Assembly (NCBI RefSeq): GCF_028769735.1
Contig: NC_088179.1
Span: 10,383,950 to 10,447,949 of the forward strand
Origin: Zonotrichia leucophrys gambelii
Taxonomy: Eukaryota; Chordata; Aves; Passeriformes; Passerellidae
Direction: 5' to 3'
DNA length: 64,000 nt
Shown here piece after piece: positions 15,001 through 25,900 of the stretch; position 1 is the first letter of the stretch, and every line of letters starts with the position of its first letter. The notes below the pieces were generated by a model. That model worked only from the letters and a program-made list of their open reading frames with translations. It ran no database searches and was not told where the DNA came from. The position numbers were made by a program, and so were the translations under genes.

Positions 15001-16729
15001 CGTGCCGGGAGGGAGGGAGCCTGGGACAAAGAGAGCAACATGGGACACCTGAAACTAAATTAAGATGTTGAGGGGGAGGAAGAAGGGGGAAAAGATGCAT
15101 TTATAGCATGCACAAGCTCTCCTCAGGGGGCCAGGCAGCGCTGCCAGCAGTTCTGACCAGGCTGATGATTCACAACATGTTAAGGAGAGATCAGACTACT
15201 TGAAAGTACCAAGCTTCAAGGGTTTTCTGGGGGGAGGGAATTCAGAGGGTTTGGGGTTATGAGGTAGTTTATCACCCATGTAATAACTCTAGCTCATATA
15301 TATATGGATTAGGATTAAGCTTTCAGTTACAGGATCTCATCCTAGTTACACCAGCATCCTTCCCCTCATTGCATTCATTTTGTCCACAAACCAGTACATT
15401 GTCATTTAGCCCCTTGTGTGAACACAGAATTATTATGGCCTTCCTATGACTTTTCCAAGGCTTTCTCCCCATTTCAGAAGCTGGCACAAGTCCAAAGCAT
15501 CCTTTAATTCTGCAATTTTGAGTACCCCTGATTTCTTTATTTTTTAGAGCATCTACAGTTATTCATGTACTCCCCCAGAAACTCCTGTTGGCAAAAAGTG
15601 AATTTACAGGCACTCAGCATTTTGATCAGTTCAGGATGCCTGGAGACTCCAGCCAGAAGCAACCAAAGTAGATTTGCACTAAGTTAGTGGCCACTGCTGA
15701 GAACTTTGGTGCTTGTGGCTCCCTTTCAAGAGCAGGGAGGAGCACAGGCTCCCCTTGCTACAGGCTTGGGTTCTGCTGCAGCAGGTAAGTGAGGAGCCCC
15801 GTGATAAATCATTTCCCCTCCTTACAGCCCTGGTTCCCCACAGCACAGAGCCATTCCCACCCGTTCCCTAAGGCCAGACCCCTAACAGCGCACAGGATAC
15901 AGCTAAACAAGGCTAAACAACGTTACAAGCTTATTTAGCAAAACACAAGCACTTGGTTCTCTTTAGCCTTGCATGCTCTTGTAGGCAGTATCAGATATTT
16001 GTCATAACAGCACCTTGTTATTTGAACAATTCCACAAGGGGACACAAAGCCATTCTGTACAATCCAGACCAGCACAGAGTACTAAGCTAGGCTTTCCCTT
16101 TCTCCTTCTCTTCCCTCACCTTCTCCTTTGTCACCAGCCACCGGGTGCAGCCTCACCTGAGATCTGTCCCCTGCATCTCCCCAGGGAACCCCTGCCTCCA
16201 CAGAACCCAAGATCATTAACTCCTTCACTCAGGGCATCCTGCCACTTGTGTAAAACAGAGAGGTTTCTGACTAACACAGGGAAAGAAATAACTAATAATA
16301 AGCACACATAGTTTTACCCTGGAATCCATCAACTATGCATGTGGTACCTCATTTCCATCCACTAAAAATCAAGCTTTTCATTGTAGAGAAAAGTACAGCT
16401 TTTTCAGACCAGGAATTATTCCCATAACTGGCTGGTGAAGATTAAAGCTCACGGATCTCTCAGCTTGGCTCTACTATCAACTCAAATCAAACTGCTGAAT
16501 TTTCTGCTTGATGATCTCAAAGCAAATTCCCATTTTGAATTGCAAAAGTAGTAATAACCTTTTCTCATCATCTGCTGTGCCCACTGATTCTTATCCGAGA
16601 TATCCAACTCTCTCACTCGACACTTGCCCTGGAAAACTACACGAAACTGACGCAGTGGAACTACAAAGTGAGTTTTATTTCATCTCACTCTCTGCCTGTC
16701 TCGGATTTCCCCGGACTATGCAACACGCA
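1..16729 (-). other. PID1: PID1 intron 1 (3' part outside window), no exon seen
   Basis: This stretch follows the PID1 exon-1 splice donor and, by gene structure, belongs to the first PID1 intron, which is very long in other vertebrates. I see ordinary AT-leaning non-coding DNA. There are short A-runs (for example near 2470, 4083 and 6178) and moderately GC-rich patches without coding signal (about 5760-6000 and 12660-12850). Open frames of 60-134 codons occur on both strands, but none has recognisable domains or paired splice sites. The alternative first exon known for mammalian PID1 was looked for by eye and not found. The next PID1 exon, which should begin with codons for HFQ, is not in the window. 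Intron identity is an inference from exon 1; the absence of genes is what I see. Confidence 0.75.
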
Positions 16730-17226
16730 CACAAGCCACACGAACAACGGCAGAGCCGCACCGCACACCGGACCGCCGCCGGAGGGTGCGGCAAGGGGGT
16801 ACCCGGTGACCCTGCCACATCCCGACCTCGGCCGTGGGGGTGCCAAAGGACCCCCACGGGGCTCCGCATCCCCGCGCACCGCTCCGAGGGACCCAGGGTC
16901 CCTCCCGCTGCCGCGGGTCAGGCAGGGCCGGCCCGGGGGTGCCCCTCACCCGAGCGGCGCCGGAAAAGCCCCCGAGCGCCGCGTCCGCCGCCGAGCCCCG
17001 CGGCCGGCACCCAACTCCACCGGGAGCGCCGGAGCCGCCAGCAGCGACACCCGGGATGCCGCCGGGGCAGCGGCCCCGCACTGCGTGTGCGCGCGTGTCC
17101 CGCGTCCCCGCACACCCGCCCTCCGCGCCAGCGGGGGGAGAAGTTGTCGCGAACTCCCGGTACGAGGTGATGCTCCGCCGGTCCCGCCGCCGCCCCCCGA
17201 GGCTCGGAGCCCGGCCGCCCCCCTAC

Positions 17227-17256
17227 CTGCAGCCGCTCCGTGGCCGGCTGCCACAT
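17227..17256 (-). CDS. PID1: PID1 coding exon 1 (partial gene, N-terminal 10 codons)
   Basis: Read on the minus strand from 17256, ten codons give MWQPATERLQ, the N-terminus I know for the main isoform of PID1 (phosphotyrosine interaction domain containing 1, also called NYGGF4). The last codon is followed at once by a splice donor, CAG|GTAGGG, with GT at 17226-17225, exactly where mammalian PID1 splices to the exon beginning HFQ. The start codon context is CACCATGT, with A at -3, a good Kozak site. PID1 is a small cytoplasmic adaptor with one PTB domain; it binds the LRP1 tail and dampens insulin signalling. None of the PTB domain is encoded here. The exon sits in a CpG island, head-to-tail with DNER about 13 kb upstream. 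Identity rests on ten residues plus splice position plus synteny, which together are strong. Confidence 0.9.
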
Positions 17257-17315
17257 GGTGCCGCGGCCGGGAGGCGCTGCCGAGCGGGGCCGCGCGCGGC
17301 TCTCTGCGGGCGCGC

Positions 17316-17346
17316 GCCCCGCCCCGCCCCGCCCCGTCCCGCCCAC
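17316..17346 (-). promoter_or_regulatory. GC-box cluster upstream of PID1 start
   Basis: The plus strand reads as tandem CCCCG pentamers followed by CCCGCCC. On the PID1 sense strand this is a series of overlapping GGGGCGG and GGGCGGG motifs, the classic Sp1/KLF site. Four or more G-runs of at least three occur within about 30 bases, which also fits a G-quadruplex consensus. The position, 60-90 bases before the PID1 start codon, fits a core promoter or 5'UTR element. Binding is inferred, not shown. Confidence 0.65.
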
Positions 17347-17387
17347 GCGTGGGGGCCACGCGCGGACCCGCCCGGCAGCGCCGGTCC

Positions 17388-17759
17388 TCGGGCACGGCAC
17401 CCCCGGGCTCGGCAACCATCCCCCGGGCTCGGCATCTGTCCTACCTGGGCACGGCATCCACCCCCCGGGCACGGCATCTATCCTACCTGGGCACGGCATC
17501 CATCCCTCGGGTACAGCATCCCTCTCACCTGGGCACGGCATTCATTCTCCGGGCACGGCATCTGTCCTATCTGGGCACGGCATTCATTTCCCGGGCATGG
17601 CATCCATCCTACCTGGGCACAGCATCCGTCCCACCTGGGCAAGGCACCACCCGGGCACGGCATCCATTCCCCGGGCACGATATCTCCGGGCACAGCATCG
17701 ATCCCACCTGGGCACGGCTTCCATCCCCCGTGGCACGGCAATTATCCCACCTGGATGCC
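17388..17759. repeat. GC-rich minisatellite, about 18 units of 20-22 bp (42-bp dimer)
   Basis: About 18 degenerate copies of a unit beginning GGGCACGGCATC are arranged head to tail. Copies alternate between a roughly 20-base form ending in CCC and a roughly 22-base form ending in CTACCT, so the higher-order period is close to 42 bases, best seen between 17450 and 17620. Towards 17640-17700 units are shorter and more degraded. Because 42 is a multiple of three and the unit lacks stops, several frames on both strands stay open across it and create long false reading frames. It lies 130-500 bases upstream of the PID1 start codon, inside the CpG island. Confidence 0.9.
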
Positions 17760-17769
17760 TGTGGTGACC

Positions 17770-20700
17770 GGGACAGCGCCTCCCCCAGCTGCTGCCACTG
17801 CCCGGCGTGTCCCGGCCCCTCACGGCCTCTGGGGCAGCGGTGCCGGTTTCCTCATGGCGTTCGCTGTGCGCTGCCTGGGAGGGTGACCCCCTCAGAGGAG
17901 CCTTCCCCATGGGACGCTGCCTCACCACAGCTGAAACTTTGTCCTCCGGTTCTGCAGGTGGCTTAAGCTGCTGCCAAGCACGTAGGACGTGTCAGGGCTC
18001 TGTAAGGCCGCTGCTGCTCGCAGTGCGGGGTCACAGGGAGCCGCCAGCTGGGGGCAGGATCCCCCCCTGCCCGGTCGGCACCGGGGTGGTCCCCGAGGGG
18101 CCAGCACCAAACCAGCATCAAGGCCACATTCAGCTGTTTCATGGTGTCGGGCATCCCAGCTGTGCCCCGACACTCACAAGGATAGACATACACACTCTAG
18201 AGGTCTGCAGGCACTGCTCTTCCCCGAGGAGGCCAGAAATGCCAGAGAAAAGCAGTCTCTGCAGGTTCCAAAGCTGCACAAAGGAACATTTTCTCCAGAC
18301 ACAAAAGCTGCCCCGGGCCCTCCCTGCTCACCTGAGGCTGCCTGGGCAATGCCTCATGCTTGGATGCAGAAGGATTTGTTAACAACCCAGAGGAGCCCAC
18401 GTCATACTTGTCCTGAGCATTGACCACCACATCCCACAGGCTGCAAGCCAGGCTCCAACACAACATGGGTGTGTGACCCTGGGGACACAGGGCATCCTTT
18501 CTGTGTCAGTGTTTTAAATAGCAAGGAAAAGCAATACTGACGGGAATCTTCTCAAAACAACAGGCGTCAGGCTCACCTGTGGACAAACCATGACCTTTGG
18601 CAGGGCAGCTCTGCCACAGGATCCATCTCGAGGACCAACACCTTGAGATACATTGCAGGATCCAGCTGAGGCTGGATGTGATCAGAGCAAGACACAATGA
18701 ACATGAACTTTTAGATTGTTTCTGGAAAGATTCCACCAGTTTGTCCCTGGGCAGTGATGGTCTGATTAAAGCAATTCAAGTGTTGCATCTCCATTTCCTG
18801 ATGCATCACCCCTTTCCTTCCCCTCCAAGAAGTGAAGCACTAATTCTGCACCAGCTTCTGGCCAAGATGCCCACTAGAGCTCTTTCCAAACACCATGTCC
18901 CTGTCACACCATTGTTTGTTTCAACTGGTGCCTACACTGCTGCACGAGGGCCTTTTCTAAAAGCCTCACTCTTCCTCAAGTGAGCTCTGGAGCAGTTTCA
19001 TCGACCCTTCCCATATGGATAAATCCACCCACCACCATTTCATGAACCAGCTAGGAGCTGGCACAACCCAGGCTGTCAGCAGCAGGGCACACAAAGGAAG
19101 TTCAGGATCTGAAATTAGCATGAAACCAACCCTGGGGCTGGAGGCAGCTTCTCTCTTAGTTTACATGACTTTTATACAAACTAAAACAATTGGGGAGGGA
19201 AATTTGCATTTGCTACGAAATGGGTGGCACGTTATGAGAACAAATGAATTACTTAATTTCAAAAAAGGATATGAAAACAAGAGAAAATGAATGCTGTAAG
19301 CTTCAGGCTTTAGTTGTATGAGAAGGTAGGAATATGCTCATACACGGGGAGGAGCAGCTCAGCTGCAAATTTTTTAAATCCGCCTGGTTGATTAGAAAAC
19401 AATCTGTGATCCCTGAGCCCCACCATCATCCTCCCCAAGCCTTATCCCTCACCAAGGCAGCAAAGTGGCACTATGGGGATGAGAGAGCTACTGAGCCCTT
19501 CTATTCAAGTTGGTTTCGTCTCCAGGTGTGCTCTGCACCATGGGCTGTCCCAGGAAATTCAGCTGGTTTGCCTTTTTGTTCATGCCCCACGACACCTCTG
19601 CAGGAAACTTGGTTTTCAGCTGGGCCAGGTGCTGCTGGGGTGGTCAGGCACCAGCCAGAGCCCAGCTCAGGAAATGATTCATTTAACTTGGGCGAGTTCA
19701 TGTCACAATCTCACTAAGATTAGGTCATTTCTACCTAGACTTTCTAATATTTTAATCCAAGCATCATTCTTTATTTGGTATTTAAGCTGTTCTGCATTAT
19801 GTAAGGTCCTGCTACAAGCCAGTCAGAGATCTTTCACTTAAATAAATAGTGTGAATTCCTATTTCCAGGATGTACTGTGTTCCAGAATGTGCCTGTAAGA
19901 AGATACAGCATTTTTTTCTATTAATTTTCCTTTTACTGTGCCAAATTTTGGAGTTTCTCTTCTCAGAATGAGTTAAGACAATTCTTTTCAAAGACTGCAA
20001 TACATTAGACAGGTTGGTATCACTTCTCTCAGTCTCCTTCCTTTCAGTGCTCACAGGACAGAAATACTGGAGCCGGGGGAGATCTTGCATTTCAAAAGGG
20101 AGTATTGGATCCATTAGGACCAATTTCACTTTTATTCAGATAGTAAATCTGAAGCATTTCCTGTGACTCCAGGATATTTTTTGTCTTTTAATGGCTTCTA
20201 GTTATTGGGCTTGTCTTCCTTTTGCACCATCTCATCCCCTAATAAGGACTATTTTATTTAAGGTTTTTATAGCAACGTAGCTCCTCTGCATTTGAAAAGA
20301 AAAAGAATTTATTTTGGTTTTAACTATAGCATTGCCTTTTTAATTAACTAAACTCATCCATTTGCTGATCCCATTGAATTATTTGACTTCAAAAGCTTAA
20401 TTTAGCTTTAGGAGCACTTATTTCTCACTGAAACACAACTAGAAGAGTCATTCAGTTATTTAAATGCTGCTTCCCCAAATATTTTGCAGACTTTGCAAGT
20501 CATGTTTCCAAGATCCTCTTTTTGATTATGCAAGTTTACAAAGCATACAGAACTCATTAAACACATCCCTTTTTTTATTATTAATTCATTTTACCTTGTA
20601 TTTGCTTTTGTAGAGTAAGTTTGCCTAATTAGCAAATTTAATGGTCTGTAAAGGACTGTAATTAATAGCATACTTCCAAAATCTAAATACACTTGTTACT

Positions 20701-22330
20701 CTTAAACACTTTGTCAAATCACCCGAAGAAATGCAGCTACCTACCCTGCATAGATGGCACCAGACACCTCATCTGAGCTTTCCGATATTTCTCTGAAAAA
20801 ATTCTTAGTGCCTAAGCAACCCAAAATACACTATCCAAGCAATCCAAACTGGTTTTTCTGACAACAATTACATTTTAACATTCAAGATAAAAATAAATGT
20901 ATTTTTATGTAGAACTTCATCTCATGCAGATGACAAAGCTGGATAGGATGGCATGGACTCAGCTTCATGTCATATAAATATGGCAGAGGCAACACCCAAG
21001 TTGGAGATTTCCAATTCCCATGGCAGGTGCACACTTTGGAGTCTGGGCCTGGGGGAGCTGCAGTGAGGGCATTACCTGGGGAGAACACAGCACCAGCACC
21101 ACAGCCAGCCATGGGATGCAGGCAAGGGCAGCCAGGGGCAGCATCAGAGCACTGGCAGTTTGCAAACACTGCCAGCAGAAACCTGGGGTTTGAGGGGTCT
21201 CAATCATTTGCAGAGTTCAGAGGCTATTGAGAGACAACTTCAATGTACATGTGGTGACAGATACACACTCTGCTGGGAATAGCAGCATCTAAAGGTCTGG
21301 TTCTGGTTCCTTGCCAGGGATCTCCTCAGGCATGGTCACTGTTAAACTAGCAGCAATTCACAGTAAGAATGTTTCATTAAAATACTGGCAAAGTACAGAC
21401 CACATTATCTTCAAAGGCCGTTGATTTCCTTTCAGTATTGTGTTTTGATATTTTGAAAGGGAAATTTATTTACATCCCTGCTCACTGTATAATCCCTAAT
21501 GTTATTTAGTAATCATTTTCATTTTGATTGTGTCGGTGCATAGAGATGATTATGCAGACATGGGAGTGCAGCTCCACCAAAGGTGGTTCAGCAGAGGGCA
21601 CTTCTGCTCCCAATGCATCTGCCTCAAATCCCCTTTAGAGGTATTTTTAAACGGCATCAGGAGACACTATAACCTGAAGCCCTGTGGTGTTAATGATTTG
21701 TGAAATTGAAGCAGCAGTAAGTATCCCAGTCAAGGGAGATAATTCAGGTGTGGATATACCATATTCTCCCACCCATCCACATTGTGCTTGCCAGGGAAAA
21801 TGAGGTGCTGATTTCCAATTTGTTGGGGAAGCCCTTGCTGGCGTTCCCATAGCAACCAGGTGTCTTTAATTACCTTTACTGCTGCCACAGAGCTTGTGTT
21901 TCTGATTCCCCCTTCAGCTTTATCCACCCCACCACCTTCCCCAAGTACCAGGACAGCTACTTCCCTTCCTCTTCCAAAAGTTCAGTTTTGGAGATGGATG
22001 GACTAAATAAAAACATGGAATGCATAGGTAGTGATGTATTTGGCCATGTTTACATGATATCCCTTTTTTCTTATTATCTCTAGAGGTCTTATTTCTAGAA
22101 AACCAGAGAGGTATTTGATCTTACTTTTCCTTCATGTTGGCACTGTACTGGTCCTGCTCACAGCAGCAGAGAAAATAAAGCACCAAAGCCATGGCAGGCC
22201 AACGAGTGCAGAAGGAAGATTGCTGCAAAGGTCTTGCATACATTTAAAGGGGCACAACACTTCTGTGAAGGACAAAATACACGATACTGAAAGGGGGAGC
22301 AAGTTTATTCTGCCTGTGCCAGGCAGCCCC
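17770..22330. other. Intergenic DNA between PID1 promoter and second CpG island
   Basis: No gene is recognised. The first 600 bases remain moderately GC-rich and grade out of the PID1 CpG island. From about 19700 to 20900 the DNA is AT-rich with several TAATTA-like homeodomain core motifs (for example around 20340 and 20620-20665), which gives it the look of a conserved non-coding element, though conservation cannot be tested here. Open frames of up to 191 codons near 17.8-18.4 kb are byproducts of the high G+C content. No splice-site-bounded coding block was found. Confidence 0.5.
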
Positions 22331-22339
22331 TCCACTGTC

Positions 22340-22990
22340 CCCTCAGGAGCCGGGGTGCGCGAGGGAAGCGGGGCTGTCAGCCTCGCAGCAAACACAGAGT
22401 TGATCTTTTGGGGATGCCAAGTCCCTCGGGCCAGCAGCACCAAGGCTGTTTTTCCCTGGCCAGCCCCGGGGACGAAAGGCCGAGTCTGTGGGCGCTGGCA
22501 GCGGCCGCCCTGCGGGGCCGCGGCCTCTGGGCTCCGTGCCTGGCGGCCCCGCGCCAGCGGGCAGCGCCAGCCGGCCTGGGGGAATTCAGGCCATGGAATC
22601 TGGGCCGCACAGGCGGCGAGAAAAGCGTCTGCAGAGAGCGGAGAGGCGGATGTGATCAGCAGCCCCCCGGCTGAGGGCACTGCAGCCATCCGGGAGCGGG
22701 GACGGGAGAGGCGGCGCGCACGGGGAGAAGCCCCGGCCGTGCCCAGCCGGCTGTGGGGCCCGGTGAGGGCAGCAGGCCTGGCCGAGGCAGCGTCCCAGAG
22801 AGGAAGGGGCGCTCCGAGCAGAGGAGCAGCAAGGGTGCACAAGGGGAAAACCCCGAGAATTTCCTGCTTCCTGCAGAACCCCACCAGGGTGTGGGGGCAG
22901 TGATGGCGCGCAGGGCAGAGGGGAGGACAGGAACACGGGACAGGAGGATCAGCCGTCACCTCCCCAGGGAACGCTCTCGCCGCGTCACCG
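22340..22990. promoter_or_regulatory. Second CpG island, unassigned
   Basis: CpG dinucleotides and G+C rise sharply between about 22340 and 22990 in an otherwise AT-rich intergenic region. The densest part, 22480-22760, contains a GCGGCCGC octamer and many GGCGG/CCGCC motifs. It lies about 5 kb upstream of the PID1 start and about 7.5 kb past the candidate DNER poly(A) signal, so no coding exon I recognise explains it. Open frames run through it on both strands (262 codons at 22115-22903 plus, 275 codons at 22132-22959 minus), but they overlap each other and show no known domain. A GTGAGG motif on the plus strand at about 22761 could be a splice donor. It may be the promoter or first exon of an upstream PID1 transcript or a non-coding RNA, or a distal regulatory island. 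Confidence 0.55.
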
Positions 22991-22999
22991 CTGGCACAG

Positions 23000-25900
23000 C
23001 TGCTGGCCAGACACCTCCTTGCAGGAACGCTGAGATTTCCCAGGCAGCCTCCAACAGCAAATCTTGCACGAACAATCTAAAGAAGCTCAAGTCCAGCTCT
23101 TAATGCACCAATTAATCTTGTAAGCAGCAGAAAATGAACGCCAGAAAATCTTTGGGTTGACACATGCCAGATGCTTACAGATTTGTTCTCTCTTAGTCCA
23201 GAAAAACTTGAAACAAGACCTGTTAAGACCCTTGTCCACCTTGTGCCCCTTTGACTGTATTGTCCTTATTTGTTAATTACCCATAATGATTATTAGGTAC
23301 TTATTTGTCTGTGACAAAAAAGAAGTATGTACCTTCACAAATCTGTGCAGAGATCCTGATGACCCTTACACCAGTTTTACAGTGGGTTAAATCCATGGCA
23401 TCTGCACGGCTCCTGATCATGACACTTTTCTGAGTTGCACAGATGTGATTCAGTTAATTGAATTCAAATTACTTCTGATTTTTAACAACATAAGAGAGAG
23501 AAGAATCATGTCTATATAGATAAGCTGGTTTTGAGACTGAAGAGACTGAAATTATAAAAATGCATGAAGCATGATAAATGATAAATAATACTGTGGGCAA
23601 TTTTACATGTACTGGATATTCCCTCAGAATAAGAAAACTTGCCAAGAAAAGAGACTTTTGACGGTCTCAAATCACAAGTTTTGTTTGCAGAGCATCATTA
23701 TAGCAAGAAGAAGATTTGGCAATCTGTCATCTAGATTTCACCATTCCAGTACCCAATTTTATCCATTAAAATAGGAAGTTACCAGAAGCCACACTTCCTA
23801 TTTCAGTGCCACATCCCCAGCAGTTATTCATAGGCTTAGGGAGGCTGGTCAGCTGTGTGGCAAGCCAGGAGATGTTTCTCCTTCCCCCCTCGAGCATGGC
23901 AACCTAGAGCCCCGCTGCAACAATCCAAATTCCCTGGAAATGACTGTGCCCACAAGCATTGTTCAAGAGCTAAACCCAGGTAATTTTCAAATTCCACTGC
24001 TGAGCTGTTCATGGCAGAGCGTGCGACAGCCCTGGTGTCATTTGTTTAGTGCACTCACTGTCCCACAGCCAACACCCGGTGCCAGTAACACCCTAATCCT
24101 ATTCTATTCTGCCAAGCACAGAAAGGGGCAGAAACCCCAGACCACTGTTGAACGAGGGGAACATATTCCCTGTTCTGCAGTGATCACAGACTATAAAATG
24201 GGTGAGACAGGAAACAGAGCAGAGTTCGAGGATGAAACTATACTTCAATTCACTCCAGTCCCAAGTAAGAAAAGGCAGACGGGTAAGCTGGAAAGGGCTG
24301 CCCTCTTTGTCCCTAACCTGGGCACTGCACTCATTACCTGGAAGAATTTCAACATGTGTCACTGGGTGGATGTGAACTGATTTTCTGGCAAATACACATA
24401 AAGGTTGTAAATAGAGATTTACAAATCATCCAGAAAAGCACAAGAATCACCCTCTTGTGTACAATAATTTAGCGAACTTGAGTCCTTTCTAAGTTTTTGG
24501 GAACCAGAGTGAATGTAGAGCCCTCACAGAAAATATAAGGCTGATGCCATCAACATTTCACATAAGGTTTTACCAAGTCTTGCAAATCAAAGAGCTCTAT
24601 AAATGCAAAAATATTTGAATCCTAGAATAGGCAAAAATGCATAACAGAAAGTTAACAAAGCTCCAAAGTCCTTCATTAATCTTATGCTTTAATTTCATCA
24701 CAAACAGTGCCCAGCGCAGCAATGCAGCTGTCTCCCAGGCTTTGCTCAGCACCATGCAGAGCTTGTTCCAAGCCAAGAGCAAGAGATTGGTTACAGAGCT
24801 GGACCTGAGACAGTCAGAGGGACTCCCAGTGGATCCATCACATGAAAATGCCAATTCCATGTGGCCAGAGCAGTTTTTGTCTATGTAACATATCTACAAA
24901 TAATTATGAGTTGTTATAAGATGGGATTTGCATTTGTCCTTTCAAAAAGAATTATCTTTTTAAAGAGATTCAAGGGTTGTGTGTCTCTTTGGTGTCTGAC
25001 AAAGAAGAATACATCCCCTTGCTGAGGGAAGGGATTTGCCAACTATTGCTACATAATATTACACAGAAAATTGCACTCATAAATCACCCTTGACACTAGA
25101 GTTTGAAGGAGAGGGATGTTAAGTCAGAGGCAACACATAAACAAAAAAGAGAGAGACAATGAATTCTCAGAAATCTCAAGGCTGAGTTGCTTTTGAATGA
25201 AGACCACATTTAACTGCCAATTAAAAGTCTGATAATTCTCTGCCCATAATTTCTGCCCTCTTTGAGAGGTACTGCCTTATGGGGAAAGAGAATATGGCTT
25301 TATTCCTCGTGCAAAATCAAAGCTTCTTGAAAAATGATTGGAAAAACATGGATAGTGCCTGGCCAAATGCCAGGGTAGGGTAATAGTTTTGTTGTGAATT
25401 TTGGTTTTTCTCTGCAAATGGCAGTCCCCTAAAGTGAGGGAAAATTAGATAGTATTAACCAGTTTTTACAGAAATTTTGTAGTTTATTGCATGAAACTCC
25501 AAAACGTTATTAAAGCATCACCATATTTACCATTCAATAATCTAAACCATTGAATAATGTATTCCAAATTAAATCTTCCAAAATTCAGCAACATATATCA
25601 CTAAGTAAATCACAGCTGTGAGACATTTTGATTTAAACCTGACATGTCTATCAATACTGATAGCTTACCACCTCATTTTAAATCTCACATGCATTAAAGA
25701 AAAATAACCCTTCAAATCTCTCAGGGATTAAGGCATCTCCATGGAATTGTAAAATATTCTCTCCATTGAAATGAAATGAACAAAAGACAGAGGAAAACTG
25801 ATAAACTCCACACCTAATTCAGCCCTCTAAGAATCTCCTCCTGTCTTTGTCCTTATTGCACACAGGCAACACAGGGCACCAGGAAAGAGGGGAGCAATGT

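Larger units (their letters stand above)
16730..17760 (-). promoter_or_regulatory. PID1: CpG island promoter of PID1
   Basis: An abrupt rise in G+C and CpG density starts near 16730 and falls away near 17760, in contrast to the AT-rich flanks. The PID1 start codon lies inside it at 17256, so this is the likely PID1 promoter, 5'UTR and start of intron 1. A block of consecutive GC boxes (17316-17346) sits 60-90 bases upstream of the start codon on the minus strand. A GC-rich minisatellite fills 17388-17759. I see no clear TATA box, as usual for CpG-island promoters. The transcription start cannot be placed from sequence; it is inferred to lie upstream of 17256. Confidence 0.8.

Noticed and set aside
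16508..17966. Overlapping open frames of 157-432 codons on both strands
   Set aside because: They arise from high G+C and from the 42-base minisatellite period, cross the PID1 exon-intron border, and show only low-complexity repeats with no domain.
22115..22959. 262-codon plus and 275-codon minus open frames in the second CpG island
   Set aside because: They overlap antisense to each other, are GC-driven, have compositionally biased sequence (Ala, Arg, Gly, Pro) and no recognisable family. They are kept only as part of an unassigned CpG island.
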